DNA of 64,000 bases from Paludibacterium yongneupense DSM 18731 (lineage in GTDB: Bacteria; Pseudomonadota; Gammaproteobacteria; Burkholderiales; Chromobacteriaceae). Position numbers and translations under genes: made by a program. The notes under the pieces are model-generated. The model was given only the letters and a program-made list of their open reading frames with translations, did no database searches and was not told where the DNA came from. This document shows, one piece after another, positions 20,115 to 28,646 of this stretch (position 1 is its first letter; each line of letters starts with the position of its first letter). The DNA lies in assembly GCF_000422925.1 (NCBI RefSeq), contig NZ_AUGZ01000008.1:124001-188000 (forward strand). The letters run 5' to 3'.

Positions 20115-20641
20115 GATGCATCCCTCCCGGTCGTCAGCGTGAAGGCATAGCTGGGAAGCGGTTTGTCTGCGCCATCGCGGGCGGCCATGCCGCGGGCCGG
20201 GCAGGGCTGGAATGCGGACAGGGTTTCGGCCAGCCGCAGCGCGAGTTCGGGCGAACGGGCGAGCCCCTTGATCCGGCAGCGCACGGAATCGATGGCGACT
20301 TCCTGCAGGGCGACGCCTTCCGGCGTCGCCAGCTCGAGCTTCCGCAGCACCAGCGCCGGGGCCTGCCGCTGTTGCAGCCGTCGGGCGACGGTTTGCACGT
20401 GCCGTCGCAGCGCGGCCACACGGCGTTCGAGCTGCTGCGTACGCTGCAGTTCGGGGGCGAGTTCGGCCCTGAGCTGCCGTGCCTGCCTCGTCATGCCGTC
20501 CAGGCGGGCGGACTCGTATCCGACCCAGCTTTCCGCGCCGCCGAGCAGCAGCGCATCGAGCAGCAGGGCCGAGCACAGCAGGCGTCGCAGGCGAAGCTCG
20601 CCCCAGCGTCGTGTCGCGTCGTGCACGAGATTGATGGCCAT
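20111..20641 (-). CDS. pilN: Type IV pilus assembly protein PilN
   Basis: The 176-residue protein starts MAINLVHDATRRWGELRLRR. The INL motif near the N-terminus is the PilM-binding segment of PilN (usually INLLPWR, here partly changed). A transmembrane helix follows (about 20-40), then a coiled coil (QLRAELAPELQRTQQLERRV) and a ferredoxin-like periplasmic domain. The stop overlaps the pilO start; the start abuts the pilM stop with no gap. Confidence 0.88.
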   Translation of the reverse strand: MAINLVHDATRRWGELRLRRLLCSALLLDALLLGGAESWVGYESARLDGMTRQARQLRAELAPELQRTQQLERRVAALRRHVQTVARRLQQRQAPALVLRKLELATPEGVALQEVAIDSVRCRIKGLARSPELALRLAETLSAFQPCPARGMAARDGADKPLPSYAFTLTTGRDAS

Positions 20642-21475
20642 TCATGCCTCCTCTGGCCATCGTGCGAGCCCGCAGGCAAGGGCATAGCCGCTGGATGGCG
20701 GGGACGTCGTCGCGATGCGATGCCAGGGGACGACGCAACTGACGTCGATGCCGCATGCCGCGCGCACGCGGGCTTCCAGCGCCGGCGCCCGTTCGCCGGC
20801 CAGTAGAATCCGCTGCGGCGAACCTACGGCCAGGCGGCGCTGCAGAGTGGTCATCAAGGTTTCGTCGGCCGAACCCTCATCTGCCAGCGGGGCGTCAAGT
20901 CCGCCGAGGCGCGTGAGGCGCCAGACGGCGGCATCGAGCTCCAGCATGATTGCCGTGCGCGACGGCCAGCTCAGACCGCCCGCGCGCAGCAGGGCGAAAC
21001 AGTCGATATCGACCACCGGCACGGCGAGGCCGGCCTGCTCGGCCAGTGCAACACGGGAGGCGACGGCGTCGCGCGGGGCGGCACACAGCACGGCCGTGAC
21101 CAGGCCGGCTTCGCGGGCGACGATCAGACAGTCGAGATGATGGCGCGACGGGTCGGCCACCAGTGCGCGCGCGCCGCCCAGCGCCCTGCGCGCAAAGTCG
21201 TATGCCGGCAGGCGGCGCAGGCCGAACGCGCAGCATGCGGCGGGCAGTGCCATGACGACCCGTTCTGCGACGGCGCCGGCGCGATGCCAGGCTTCGGCGA
21301 TCGCCGCCGCGATATCGTCGCGCTCGCGTCTGCCGCGCAGGGCGACGCTGGCGTGAGCGGCGAGGCGCCAGCCCTGCTGCAGGGGGGCCAGTTCGACGAT
21401 GCGTACGGCGTCTGCGCCGAGATCGAGCCCGGCGACCGCGCCTGCCCCGTCGGCAGACGATGGTGGCCACTTCAT
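20642..21475 (-). CDS. pilM: Type IV pilus actin-like protein PilM (short, degenerate motifs)
   Basis: ATG 21475 begins a 277-residue protein with AGLDLGADAVRIVEL near the N-terminus, the phosphate-1 motif of actin-like PilM. The second half has VPVVDIDCFALLRAG and RILLAGERAPALEARV. Compared with typical PilM (about 350 residues) it is short, and two nucleotide-binding motifs look degenerate: the usual LVDIG phosphate-2 motif reads IMLELDAAVW, and the adenosine GGG motif reads AGER. PilM normally binds the PilN N-terminus in the cytoplasm. It is the first gene of pilMNOPQ-aroKB and is divergent from ponA. Confidence 0.82.
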   Translation of the reverse strand: MKWPPSSADGAGAVAGLDLGADAVRIVELAPLQQGWRLAAHASVALRGRRERDDIAAAIAEAWHRAGAVAERVVMALPAACCAFGLRRLPAYDFARRALGGARALVADPSRHHLDCLIVAREAGLVTAVLCAAPRDAVASRVALAEQAGLAVPVVDIDCFALLRAGGLSWPSRTAIMLELDAAVWRLTRLGGLDAPLADEGSADETLMTTLQRRLAVGSPQRILLAGERAPALEARVRAACGIDVSCVVPWHRIATTSPPSSGYALACGLARWPEEA

Positions 21476-21551
21476 AAGCCGCTCCCGCAGGAGGCCGCGC
21501 GGGCCTCCCGACATCCGGCAACACAAAAAAAGGCGGGACAACCATTTGTCT

Positions 21552-21581
21552 GCCTTGCAAGGCGGCACAAAACGGTATAAT
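21552..21581 (+). promoter_or_regulatory. ponA promoter with overlapping palindrome
   Basis: TATAAT at 21576-21581 is a perfect -10 located 29 bases before the ponA ATG. TTGCAA (21555-21560, spacer 15) or CTTGCA (21554-21559, spacer 16) could serve as the -35. The -35 region is embedded in the perfect 12-base palindrome GCCTTGCAAGGC (21552-21563), a possible repressor site shared by the divergent pilM and ponA genes. Confidence 0.55.
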
Positions 21582-21610
21582 CCGCATTCCAGCGAAAGCA
21601 CAGCGAAATC

Positions 21611-23992
21611 ATGTTCAAACGAATTCTTGCGATTCTGGCCGGCTTGTTCATTGGCTGCGCGGTTCTGGCCGCCGGGGCCCTGGCGATTGCAATCATCATT
21701 ACCTACCCCAGGCTGCCGAGCCTCGATGCCCTGACCGACTACCGGCCGAAGATCCCTTTGCGCGTCTATTCGACCGACAATGTCCTGATCGGCGAATTCG
21801 GCGAGGAGCGGCGCTCATTTCTGCGCATCCATGAAGTCCCGCAATTGATGAAGCAGGCGGTGCTGGCGGCAGAGGACGAGCGTTTTTACCAGCATAGCGG
21901 CGTCGACTACGCCGGGGTATTGCGCGCGGCGGTCGGCAATCTGGTTTCCGGGCATACCCGCTCCGGCGCCAGCACCATCACCATGCAGGTCGCGCGGAAT
22001 TTCTTCCTCTCGAGCGAGAAAACCTTCACCCGAAAATTCAACGAGGCACTGCTGGCATTCAAGATCGAGCACACCCTGTCCAAAGACCAGATTCTGGAGC
22101 TGTATTTCAACCAGATTTATCTTGGGCAGCGCGCCTACGGGTTCGGTGCGGCGGCGCAGGCGTATTACGGCAAGCCGTTGCAGAGTTTGAGTGTTGCGGA
22201 AATGGCCATGCTGGCCGGTCTGCCCAAGGCTCCTTCGGCCTACAATCCTATCGTCAATCCTGATCGCGCCCGTTTGCGTCAGCAATATGTACTGCGCCGC
22301 ATGCGCGAGTTGAACTTCATTACCGAAGATCAATACCAGCAGGCCTTGCAGGAGAAGCAGCAGTTGGCAGGGCAGACGGTCGATAGCGGCTTTCCCGCGC
22401 AATATGTGGCGGAAATGGTGCGTCAGGCGATGTACGAGCGTTATCGCGACAGCGCCTATACCGAAGGTTTCCGTGTTTACACCACGATCGACAGCCATCA
22501 CCAGCAGTGGGCGTACGATGCCCTGCGTGCCGGCCTGATCGATTTCGACCGCAAGCATGGTTACCGCGGCCCGGAAAGCTTCATCGATGTGTCCAGCCTG
22601 CAGGGCGAAGACAGCGGCGAAGCGCTGGACGAGGCGTTGAACGACATTCACGACAGCGGCGACATGCTGCCGGCGGTGGTGCAGGTGGCGACGCCGGATT
22701 CGGTGCGCGCGTACATGCGTGGCGGCAAGGTTGCGATCATCAGCGGGCCCGGGCTCGACTTTGCCCGGCGCGCGATCAATCCGCGCCTGCCCGAGGCGCA
22801 GCAGATCCGCCCGGGTGCGGTGATCCGCGTGCGCGCCAACGAAAAAGGGTATTGGGAAATCGTGCAGATGCCCGAGGTGGAAGGCGCGTTCGTGTCGCTC
22901 GACGCGCGCAGCGGGGCGATCCGCTCGCTGGTCGGCGGTTTCGATTTCAACCGCCGCAGTTTCAACCACGTATCGCAGGCCTGGCGTCAGCCGGGATCGA
23001 CGTTCAAGCCCTTCATCTACTCCGCCGCGATCGAACGCGGCCTGACGGCGTCGACCATGATCAATGATGCGCCGATGACGGTGGATCCGCAGGACGGCAG
23101 CGGCAAGATATGGGAACCGAAGAACGACGATGGCAAGTTCCTCGGCATGCTGACCATGCGTCATGCACTGACCCTGTCGCGCAACCTGGTTTCGGTGCGC
23201 ATCCTGCAGGCGATCGGTACCGAGTATGCGCAGCAGTATATCCAGCGTTTCGGCTTCTCGCCCAAGCAGCATCCGGCCTATCTGACCATGGCGCTGGGCG
23301 CGGGTTCGGTGACGCCCTTGCAGATGGCCGAGGCCTATGCCCAACTGGCCAATGGCGGCTACCGTATCCACGCCTACTTTATCGACCGGATCGAGGACTC
23401 CTCCGGCAAGGTGCTTGCGCGCACCCAGCCGACGATCGCCGGGCAGGGCACGACGCCGGCCATCGATCCGCGCAACGCATTCATCATGACCAGCATGATG
23501 AAAGACGTCGTCCGCTACGGGACCGCCGCGCGCGCCATGAGTCTCGGCCGCCAGGATCTGGCCGGCAAGACCGGTACCACGAGCGATTTCAAGGATGCCT
23601 GGTTTGTGGGTTTCAACCCCAATCTGGTGGCCGCGACCTGGGTCGGCTACGACCAGCCGCGCAGCCTGGGCCGCTACGGCTACGGCGGCACGGCCGCACT
23701 GCCGGTGTGGATCAACTATATGGCCAATGCGCTCAAGGGCGTGCCGGAAGTCGACCTGCCGGTTCCCCCCGGCATCACCGTGCGTCCGGGCGCCGGCCTT
23801 CGCGGAGGTGACGAGTACTTCTACGACGAGTTCCAGCGCGCGAACCCCGATTTGCGGCTGAACAACCGCGGCACCGTTCCGCATAGCGATGGCGGTTTGC
23901 CCGACGCCGCTTCCGATGCGGCAGCCGAAGCCGATTCGGCCGCCCCTCCGCCGAAGGATGCCGTCGAAAATGTCAAGGATCAGCTGTTCTGA
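21611..23992 (+). CDS. ponA: Penicillin-binding protein 1A (bifunctional transglycosylase/transpeptidase)
   Basis: The 793-residue protein has an N-terminal transmembrane anchor (about 8-30). The GT51 glycosyltransferase domain contains AVLAAEDERFYQHSGVDYAG (catalytic Glu) and GASTITMQVARNFFLSSEKT. The penicillin-binding domain carries the Ser motif RQPGSTFKPFIY, the SRN motif TLSRNLVSV and the KTG motif AGKTGTTSDFKDAWF. An OB-like insertion lies between them. It polymerises and cross-links peptidoglycan in the periplasm. The acidic, Ala/Asp-rich C-terminal tail is not conserved. Divergence from the pil operon is the usual arrangement in beta- and gammaproteobacteria. Confidence 0.96.
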   Translation: MFKRILAILAGLFIGCAVLAAGALAIAIIITYPRLPSLDALTDYRPKIPLRVYSTDNVLIGEFGEERRSFLRIHEVPQLMKQAVLAAEDERFYQHSGVDYAGVLRAAVGNLVSGHTRSGASTITMQVARNFFLSSEKTFTRKFNEALLAFKIEHTLSKDQILELYFNQIYLGQRAYGFGAAAQAYYGKPLQSLSVAEMAMLAGLPKAPSAYNPIVNPDRARLRQQYVLRRMRELNFITEDQYQQALQEKQQLAGQTVDSGFPAQYVAEMVRQAMYERYRDSAYTEGFRVYTTIDSHHQQWAYDALRAGLIDFDRKHGYRGPESFIDVSSLQGEDSGEALDEALNDIHDSGDMLPAVVQVATPDSVRAYMRGGKVAIISGPGLDFARRAINPRLPEAQQIRPGAVIRVRANEKGYWEIVQMPEVEGAFVSLDARSGAIRSLVGGFDFNRRSFNHVSQAWRQPGSTFKPFIYSAAIERGLTASTMINDAPMTVDPQDGSGKIWEPKNDDGKFLGMLTMRHALTLSRNLVSVRILQAIGTEYAQQYIQRFGFSPKQHPAYLTMALGAGSVTPLQMAEAYAQLANGGYRIHAYFIDRIEDSSGKVLARTQPTIAGQGTTPAIDPRNAFIMTSMMKDVVRYGTAARAMSLGRQDLAGKTGTTSDFKDAWFVGFNPNLVAATWVGYDQPRSLGRYGYGGTAALPVWINYMANALKGVPEVDLPVPPGITVRPGAGLRGGDEYFYDEFQRANPDLRLNNRGTVPHSDGGLPDAASDAAAEADSAAPPPKDAVENVKDQLF

Positions 23993-24001
23993 TCCTCAGT
24001 G

Positions 24002-24030
24002 CGCAGCGGGTGGCGATGCCATCCGCTGCG
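24002..24030 (+). terminator. Hairpin after ponA, terminator-like
   Basis: CGCAGCGGGTGGC (24002-24014) pairs with GCCATCCGCTGCG (24018-24030): 13 pairs including one G-T, with a 3-base loop, right after the ponA stop. No T-run follows, so termination is uncertain. Confidence 0.45.
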
Positions 24031-24160
24031 GCTCGTGCCGCCCGGCATGAGCGATTCCCGCAATTATCCGGTTCGACTCCCTTCTATACTGCACCGCGGT
24101 CTCTCCTGCCCTTATGGGTCGGCGTGTTTTCTTGGATTGATGACGGACCTGGGTGCTGCA

Positions 24161-24766
24161 ATGAGCAAACTGCTGGTAATCGACGATCATCCCGCGATCT
24201 GTCTGGCTTTAAAATCGTATATCGAGCAGGTGAGTGTACATCGGGTGGTCGCCAGCGCTGCCAGTGGCCGCGAAGGACTGAGTGCCATTCGCCTGCATCA
24301 TCCCGATCTGGTGATTCTGGATCTGGTGCTGGCGGATTCCGATGGTCTGGAACTGATCCGCAGCATCCGCGCCTGCGATCCCAAGGTGATCGTGCTGATC
24401 CTCAGCGCGCGCGAAGAGCAGATCTATATCAACCGCGCCGAAGAGCTTGGCGCGAGCGGCTATGTCTTCAAGTCGCGGTCGCTGGAGGATCTGATGCGGG
24501 CCTTGCAGATGGTTCTGGCCGGCTATCAGTGTTTTCCCTTGCACAATATCTCGCGCAACTGCGAGATCAGGCATGCCGGTCTGACCCGGCGCGAGCTGGC
24601 GGTGCTCGGTCATATCGGGCGCGGATCACGCAATAAGGATATTGCCATGCAGCTCTTTATCAGCCCGAAAACGGTCAGCACCTACAAGATGAGGCTGCTG
24701 GACAAGTTGAAGCTGAAAACGACGCTGGATCTGGCCGAATATGCGCGGCGCAGCGGTTTGTTCTGA
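24161..24766 (+). CDS. Orphan NarL/FixJ-type response regulator
   Basis: From ATG 24161 the product has 201 residues; ATG 24140 is an alternative start. The receiver domain begins MSKLLVIDDHPAICLALKSY with the acidic pair, the phosphoacceptor Asp54 in LVILDLVLADSDGLEL, and a C-terminal LuxR helix-turn-helix (LTRRELAVLGHIGRGSRNKD, then QLFISPKTVSTYKMRLLDKL). No histidine kinase gene is adjacent, so it is an orphan. It ends 29 bases from the convergent HbpS-like gene. Confidence 0.92.
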   Translation: MSKLLVIDDHPAICLALKSYIEQVSVHRVVASAASGREGLSAIRLHHPDLVILDLVLADSDGLELIRSIRACDPKVIVLILSAREEQIYINRAEELGASGYVFKSRSLEDLMRALQMVLAGYQCFPLHNISRNCEIRHAGLTRRELAVLGHIGRGSRNKDIAMQLFISPKTVSTYKMRLLDKLKLKTTLDLAEYARRSGLF

Positions 24767-24795
24767 CCGCCGGGCCGCAGCGCTCCGGCTCGGGG

Positions 24796-25290
24796 TCATT
24801 CTTCCAGCGCCAGCGAGGAGAGAGGCTGGTTCAGGCAATCGCACAGGGCTTCCACCACCAGCGCGTGATCCTGACGCTGCGGCAGGCCGGAGACGGTGAC
24901 GCTGCCAATGCAAACGCTATCGGTGAGTGCGATCGGAAAGCTGCCGCCATGGGTGGCGAAGTCGGCGGTCGAGGCGCCGATTTTGGCTTCCAGCGTGGTC
25001 TGGTCGCGATTCAGCCCGAGACCTACCGCGTAGGAGCTCCTGCGAAAGTGGTCGACGGTGTGGCTCTTGCGGCGAATCCAGTCCTCGTTGCTTGGCGTGG
25101 CTCCCGGCATTGCGCAGAAGAACAGACGCTGCCCGTTCACCCGGATCTCGATGGCGACGCTGGCTTTGCGTTCCGCTGCCAGCGCTTGCAGGCGGCAGCC
25201 GAGGCGCCAGGCGTCGCTTGCGTCGAAGCGGGTATAGCGCAGGCAGGCTTCCTGCTGGGCAATGCGTTTCAGATCGCGTTCGATGTTCAT
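24796..25290 (-). CDS. HbpS/UPF0303-family haem-degrading-domain protein
   Basis: The 164-residue protein matches the Haem_degrading (HbpS-like/UPF0303) family, with an N-terminal RYTRFDASDAWRLGCRL and a C-terminal GGSFPIALTDSVCIGSVTVS. Members of the fold form oligomers; the Streptomyces HbpS protein binds haem, but many UPF0303 members have no proven role. Its ATG overlaps the stop of the Gfo/Idh/MocA gene (ATGA), so the two are translated together. No secretion signal is seen, which fits a cytoplasmic protein. A metabolic accessory role with the dehydrogenase is inferred. Confidence 0.8.
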   Translation of the reverse strand: MNIERDLKRIAQQEACLRYTRFDASDAWRLGCRLQALAAERKASVAIEIRVNGQRLFFCAMPGATPSNEDWIRRKSHTVDHFRRSSYAVGLGLNRDQTTLEAKIGASTADFATHGGSFPIALTDSVCIGSVTVSGLPQRQDHALVVEALCDCLNQPLSSLALEE

Positions 25291-26345
25291 TTGCCAGCCC
25301 CACTCTCCGGCAACAAGGGTAGCTCGTGCCCGCTTGAGGCGCTGGCGATCGCCAGCTCTATCACGGCCATCACTTCGATTGCTTCCTGCGGCGTGACCGG
25401 GTTGGGCGCGTTACCCTCGATGGCCGTGTGCACGGCTTGATAGTAGTCGCGATAGTCGCCGGCGAGGTTGGGGTGGGGGCGGGCCTGCTCCTCCCCGTCG
25501 TGCTGGGTGAAAAGCGTGCCCGGGCGTGGATCGCAGCCCCAGCCCTCGTCGCCGGGCCTCCCCCCGCGCTTGAGGTCGGCTTCCTGGGTGTCGAGTCCGT
25601 ACTTGGTGTAGCTGCCGCGGGTGCCGTGCAGCGCGTAGCGGGCGGCACCGCCGCTGACCAAGGTCGCTCCGTGCAGGATGATGCGTTTGTCGGGGTAACG
25701 CAGCAGGACATGGAAATAATCGGTCGTCTGCGCGCCTTCGCGCAATCCGGCCATATCGCCGAATACCGCCGCAGGCGCACCGAACAATTGCAGTGCCTGA
25801 TCGACCAGATGCGGCCCGAGGTCGAACCAGAGCCCGGCCCCTGCCCCTGCCTGCTCGCGCCAGCGCTTGACCACCTGCGGCCGGAAACGGTCGAAGTGGG
25901 ATTCGAATTGCACTACGCGGCCGACGACATCCTGTTCGATCAGGGACTTCAGGGTCAGAAAATCGGAGTCCCAGCGGCGGTTATGAAACACGGACAGCAG
26001 CAGTCCGCGCGCGCGCGCCAGCTCTGCCAGTTCGCGCGCCTCGTCCAGCGTTACCGTAAAGGGCTTGTCCACAACCACATGCTTTCCTGCGAGCAGAGCC
26101 TGGCGGGCGAGAGGATAGTGGCTGTCGTTCGGCGTCGCGATGACGATCAGTTCGATGCCTGCATCGGCGAATAAAGCTTCCGCTTCGTCGTAGACGGTGG
26201 CCTGCGGCCAGTCGGCATGCGCCAGTTCGCCCTTGCTGGTGTGGATGGCGGCGAGACGGATGCCGGGAGTATGCGCGAGCAGTGGGGCATGCAGGGTACG
26301 ACCGGCGTAGCCGTAACCGATGAGACCGGCGTGAAGCGTGGACAT
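25287..26345 (-). CDS. Gfo/Idh/MocA-family oxidoreductase (YdgJ-like)
   Basis: With the start at ATG 26345 the protein has 352 residues. The N-terminal Rossmann motif AGLIGYGYAGRTLHAPLL is followed by the family EKP-type motif as VVDKPFTVTLDEARELAELA. The active-site-side GLWFDLGPHLVDQALQLFG contains the catalytic-type Asp and His. The enzyme should be an NAD(P)-dependent sugar or inositol dehydrogenase; the YdgJ/IolU subgroup acts on scyllo-inositol, but the substrate here cannot be fixed. It lies 7 bases downstream of a DeoR-family regulator. Confidence 0.87.
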   Translation of the reverse strand: MSTLHAGLIGYGYAGRTLHAPLLAHTPGIRLAAIHTSKGELAHADWPQATVYDEAEALFADAGIELIVIATPNDSHYPLARQALLAGKHVVVDKPFTVTLDEARELAELARARGLLLSVFHNRRWDSDFLTLKSLIEQDVVGRVVQFESHFDRFRPQVVKRWREQAGAGAGLWFDLGPHLVDQALQLFGAPAAVFGDMAGLREGAQTTDYFHVLLRYPDKRIILHGATLVSGGAARYALHGTRGSYTKYGLDTQEADLKRGGRPGDEGWGCDPRPGTLFTQHDGEEQARPHPNLAGDYRDYYQAVHTAIEGNAPNPVTPQEAIEVMAVIELAIASASSGHELPLLPESGAGK

Positions 26346-26352
26346 GAGAGCG

Positions 26353-27099
26353 TTACTCCTGTAAGTCGGGGACGACGAAGTGACTATCCTGGCCGGCATC
26401 GTACGGAGCACGGTCGGTGATGACGGCATCGAAACGGCTGAGCTGTGCGACCCAATGCGGTTCGTGCCGTGCGAATTTGCTGTGATCTGCCACCAATAGC
26501 GCCTGGCGGCTGGCGGCAAGCATGCCGCGTTTGATCTCTGCATCCGATGCCTCGCTGGCGGTGACCCCGACGCCTGTGTCGACGGCGCAGGCGCCGAGAA
26601 TGGCCCAGTCGGCGCAGAAACGCCGCACGAAGGCTTCCGCGGTCGTGCCATTGAACAGGCGTTGCCTGCCGTCCCAGGCTCCCCCGGCGAGATGCAGGGC
26701 GATTTCCTCGCGCTCGGACAGGCACGCCGCGACGTCGAGCGAATGGGTGATGACGGTGTAGGGGTGGCGCGGGAGCTGGCGCGCGACTTCCAGCACCGTG
26801 CTGCCGGCATCGATGAACAGGACGGATCCAGCGGCGGGGTAATTCGCCGCGCAGCGTCCCAGCGCCTGTTTTACTGGCTGCAGCAGGGCGTTGCGCGCAC
26901 GGCGTGCGGTTTTAGGCAGGTCGAGACACACGGCCCCGCCGTGCGTCTTTTGCAGACCGCCGAGCTTTTCGAGCACACGCAGGTCGCGACGCACCGTATC
27001 GTCGGAAACGTCCAGCTCGCGGGCGAGTTCGGCAATGCTGACGCGACCGTGCTCGGCCAGGCGCTGCAGGATGTACTGATGGCGTTCTGGTGTAAACAT
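26353..27099 (-). CDS. DeoR-family transcriptional regulator
   Basis: The 248-residue protein starts MFTPERHQYILQRLAEHGRV. The N-terminal winged helix-turn-helix reads SIAELARELDVSDDTVRRDL, the diagnostic DeoR segment. A C-terminal sugar-phosphate-sensing domain has DAGSTVLEVARQLPR and LVADHSKFARH. DeoR regulators repress sugar-catabolism operons and respond to phosphorylated sugars. As first gene of the operon with the oxidoreductase and the HbpS-like protein it is likely their regulator. Confidence 0.92.
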   Translation of the reverse strand: MFTPERHQYILQRLAEHGRVSIAELARELDVSDDTVRRDLRVLEKLGGLQKTHGGAVCLDLPKTARRARNALLQPVKQALGRCAANYPAAGSVLFIDAGSTVLEVARQLPRHPYTVITHSLDVAACLSEREEIALHLAGGAWDGRQRLFNGTTAEAFVRRFCADWAILGACAVDTGVGVTASEASDAEIKRGMLAASRQALLVADHSKFARHEPHWVAQLSRFDAVITDRAPYDAGQDSHFVVPDLQE

Positions 27100-27184
27100 G
27101 GGTGCAGCTTAACCGGCGTTGCGGATTTCTGCAATATTGTGCTGATATTTGCGGTTTTTAGCGGGCGAGGACCGAGGCCGGGGT

Positions 27185-28402
27185 TTACAGCTCTCGGTGG
27201 GGGATGGGGGAGGCAAGTCTGCCGCGTGCCGTCGCATGTCCCTTGCGATGCAAGGGCGCGAGTTCGAGGCACTCCAGAATGCCCTGGCCAAAGTGCTCGA
27301 CCATGGCTTCCAGCGAAAACTCGTCGGCGCTCGCGCGTGCCGCCGCCGCCATCTGCGCCAGTCGCTCGGGGCGGGCGAGCAGGGAGATGACCGCGTCGGC
27401 GTAGCCGCGCGCGTCGGAGGGGGCGATCAGTCCATTCAGCCCCGGCTTGAGATAGGCGATCTCGGGGCTATGGCCGACGCTGGTGGTGGCGATGATGGGG
27501 ACGCCACTGACGAAGGAGTCGAGAATACTCAGACCGACCATGCCGGGGTTGAGGATGAGCGAACTGCATTTAAGCGCGAGCGCCTTGTCGCGCCCCATGC
27601 TCAGGCCTAGCCAGTGGATCCAGGGACGTGCCGCAATTTCGGTGAGCAGCCACCCGCGCTCCGGACCGTCACCGGCAATCAGCAAGTGGAAATCGGGCAC
27701 CGTCTCATGGATCAGAGTGGCCGCCTCCAGCAGCAAATCGATGCGTTTGTCCGGGTACAATGAACCGATATAGAGGGCGGTTCTGCCCGGGCGTAGCCCG
27801 TATTGCTGCTGGAAGTCCTGCATGCTGCGTTCATCGATGGCCGCGAGTTGTTTCAGCAGTTCGCCGGTATCGATCGCGTTATTCAGTACCGTGATACGTT
27901 CGGGCGGAAAGCCCAGACTCATCACATGCCTGCGGCTGACTTCGGTATAGCCGAACCACCAGTCGACGCGGCAACTGGTCCAGCGCTTGAAGCGTTCTTT
28001 GAATCCCTGCGGCCTGGTCGATTGCAGATTGGCGCCGTGCCCCCAGAAAGCCACCCGTTTCGGTCGTTGCACGAAGAGTGCGATCAAGTTGTAAATGAGC
28101 CGGTTCTCCTGCGGAATGACGACCAGCTCCGGCTGCATCGTGCCGATGGCACGGGCGAAGGGTTGCCAGCATACCCGCTCCCCCAACCAGTAGCGGGTCG
28201 TCAGCGGGATGGCCCACGGCAGGGTGCCACTATCGTTTTTCAAGCGTTCGGAGGGACTGGCTTCGCCTGTCGACAGCAGCAGTTTTACATTGTGCCGCTG
28301 CAAGTAGTCGTGCAGCAGCTCGAACAGCTTGACCCGGTAGTGCGTGAGTCGGCGCTGCACGATCAGTACCGTTCTTGGTGGTGGAGTTTCGTGAGCAGTC
28401 AT
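27185..28402 (-). CDS. GT4 glycosyltransferase, orphan
   Basis: The 405-residue protein begins with VLIVQRRLTHYRVKLFELL, a donor-domain start typical of capsule or exopolysaccharide GT4 enzymes. The C-terminal half has ALYIGSLYPDKRIDLLLEAA and NPGMVGLSILDSFVSGVPII, where the second glutamate of the usual E-x7-E motif is replaced by Asp/Ser. GGTGATCAAAGCG before the ATG offers a ribosome-binding site. It is transcribed alone, with no polysaccharide genes beside it. The substrate is unknown. Confidence 0.8.
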   Translation of the reverse strand: MTAHETPPPRTVLIVQRRLTHYRVKLFELLHDYLQRHNVKLLLSTGEASPSERLKNDSGTLPWAIPLTTRYWLGERVCWQPFARAIGTMQPELVVIPQENRLIYNLIALFVQRPKRVAFWGHGANLQSTRPQGFKERFKRWTSCRVDWWFGYTEVSRRHVMSLGFPPERITVLNNAIDTGELLKQLAAIDERSMQDFQQQYGLRPGRTALYIGSLYPDKRIDLLLEAATLIHETVPDFHLLIAGDGPERGWLLTEIAARPWIHWLGLSMGRDKALALKCSSLILNPGMVGLSILDSFVSGVPIIATTSVGHSPEIAYLKPGLNGLIAPSDARGYADAVISLLARPERLAQMAAAARASADEFSLEAMVEHFGQGILECLELAPLHRKGHATARGRLASPIPHREL

Positions 28403-28646
28403 CGCGCTTTGATCACCTTCTTCTTGGTCGTTCCGAATGGGTGAGTCCGTGCCTGGGATGTGGCAGCACGGAACCAGAAGGGAATGAGGCAGATGGAAAG
28501 ACTATAACTGGCTTACGCCGGTTCAGAAGCAAGGTGGGGCGGCCTGGGCAACAATATAATACCTAGGCATGAGACTCGGCTCGTCACTGTTGCGGCATTC
28601 CTTACCCATGTCCGTAATGCCGTCCGCGTGGCCGCACTGCGCCGGC

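Noticed and set aside
21815-23884. Minus-strand frame of 689 codons opposite ponA
   Set aside because: Entirely antisense to the PBP1A gene and without motifs.
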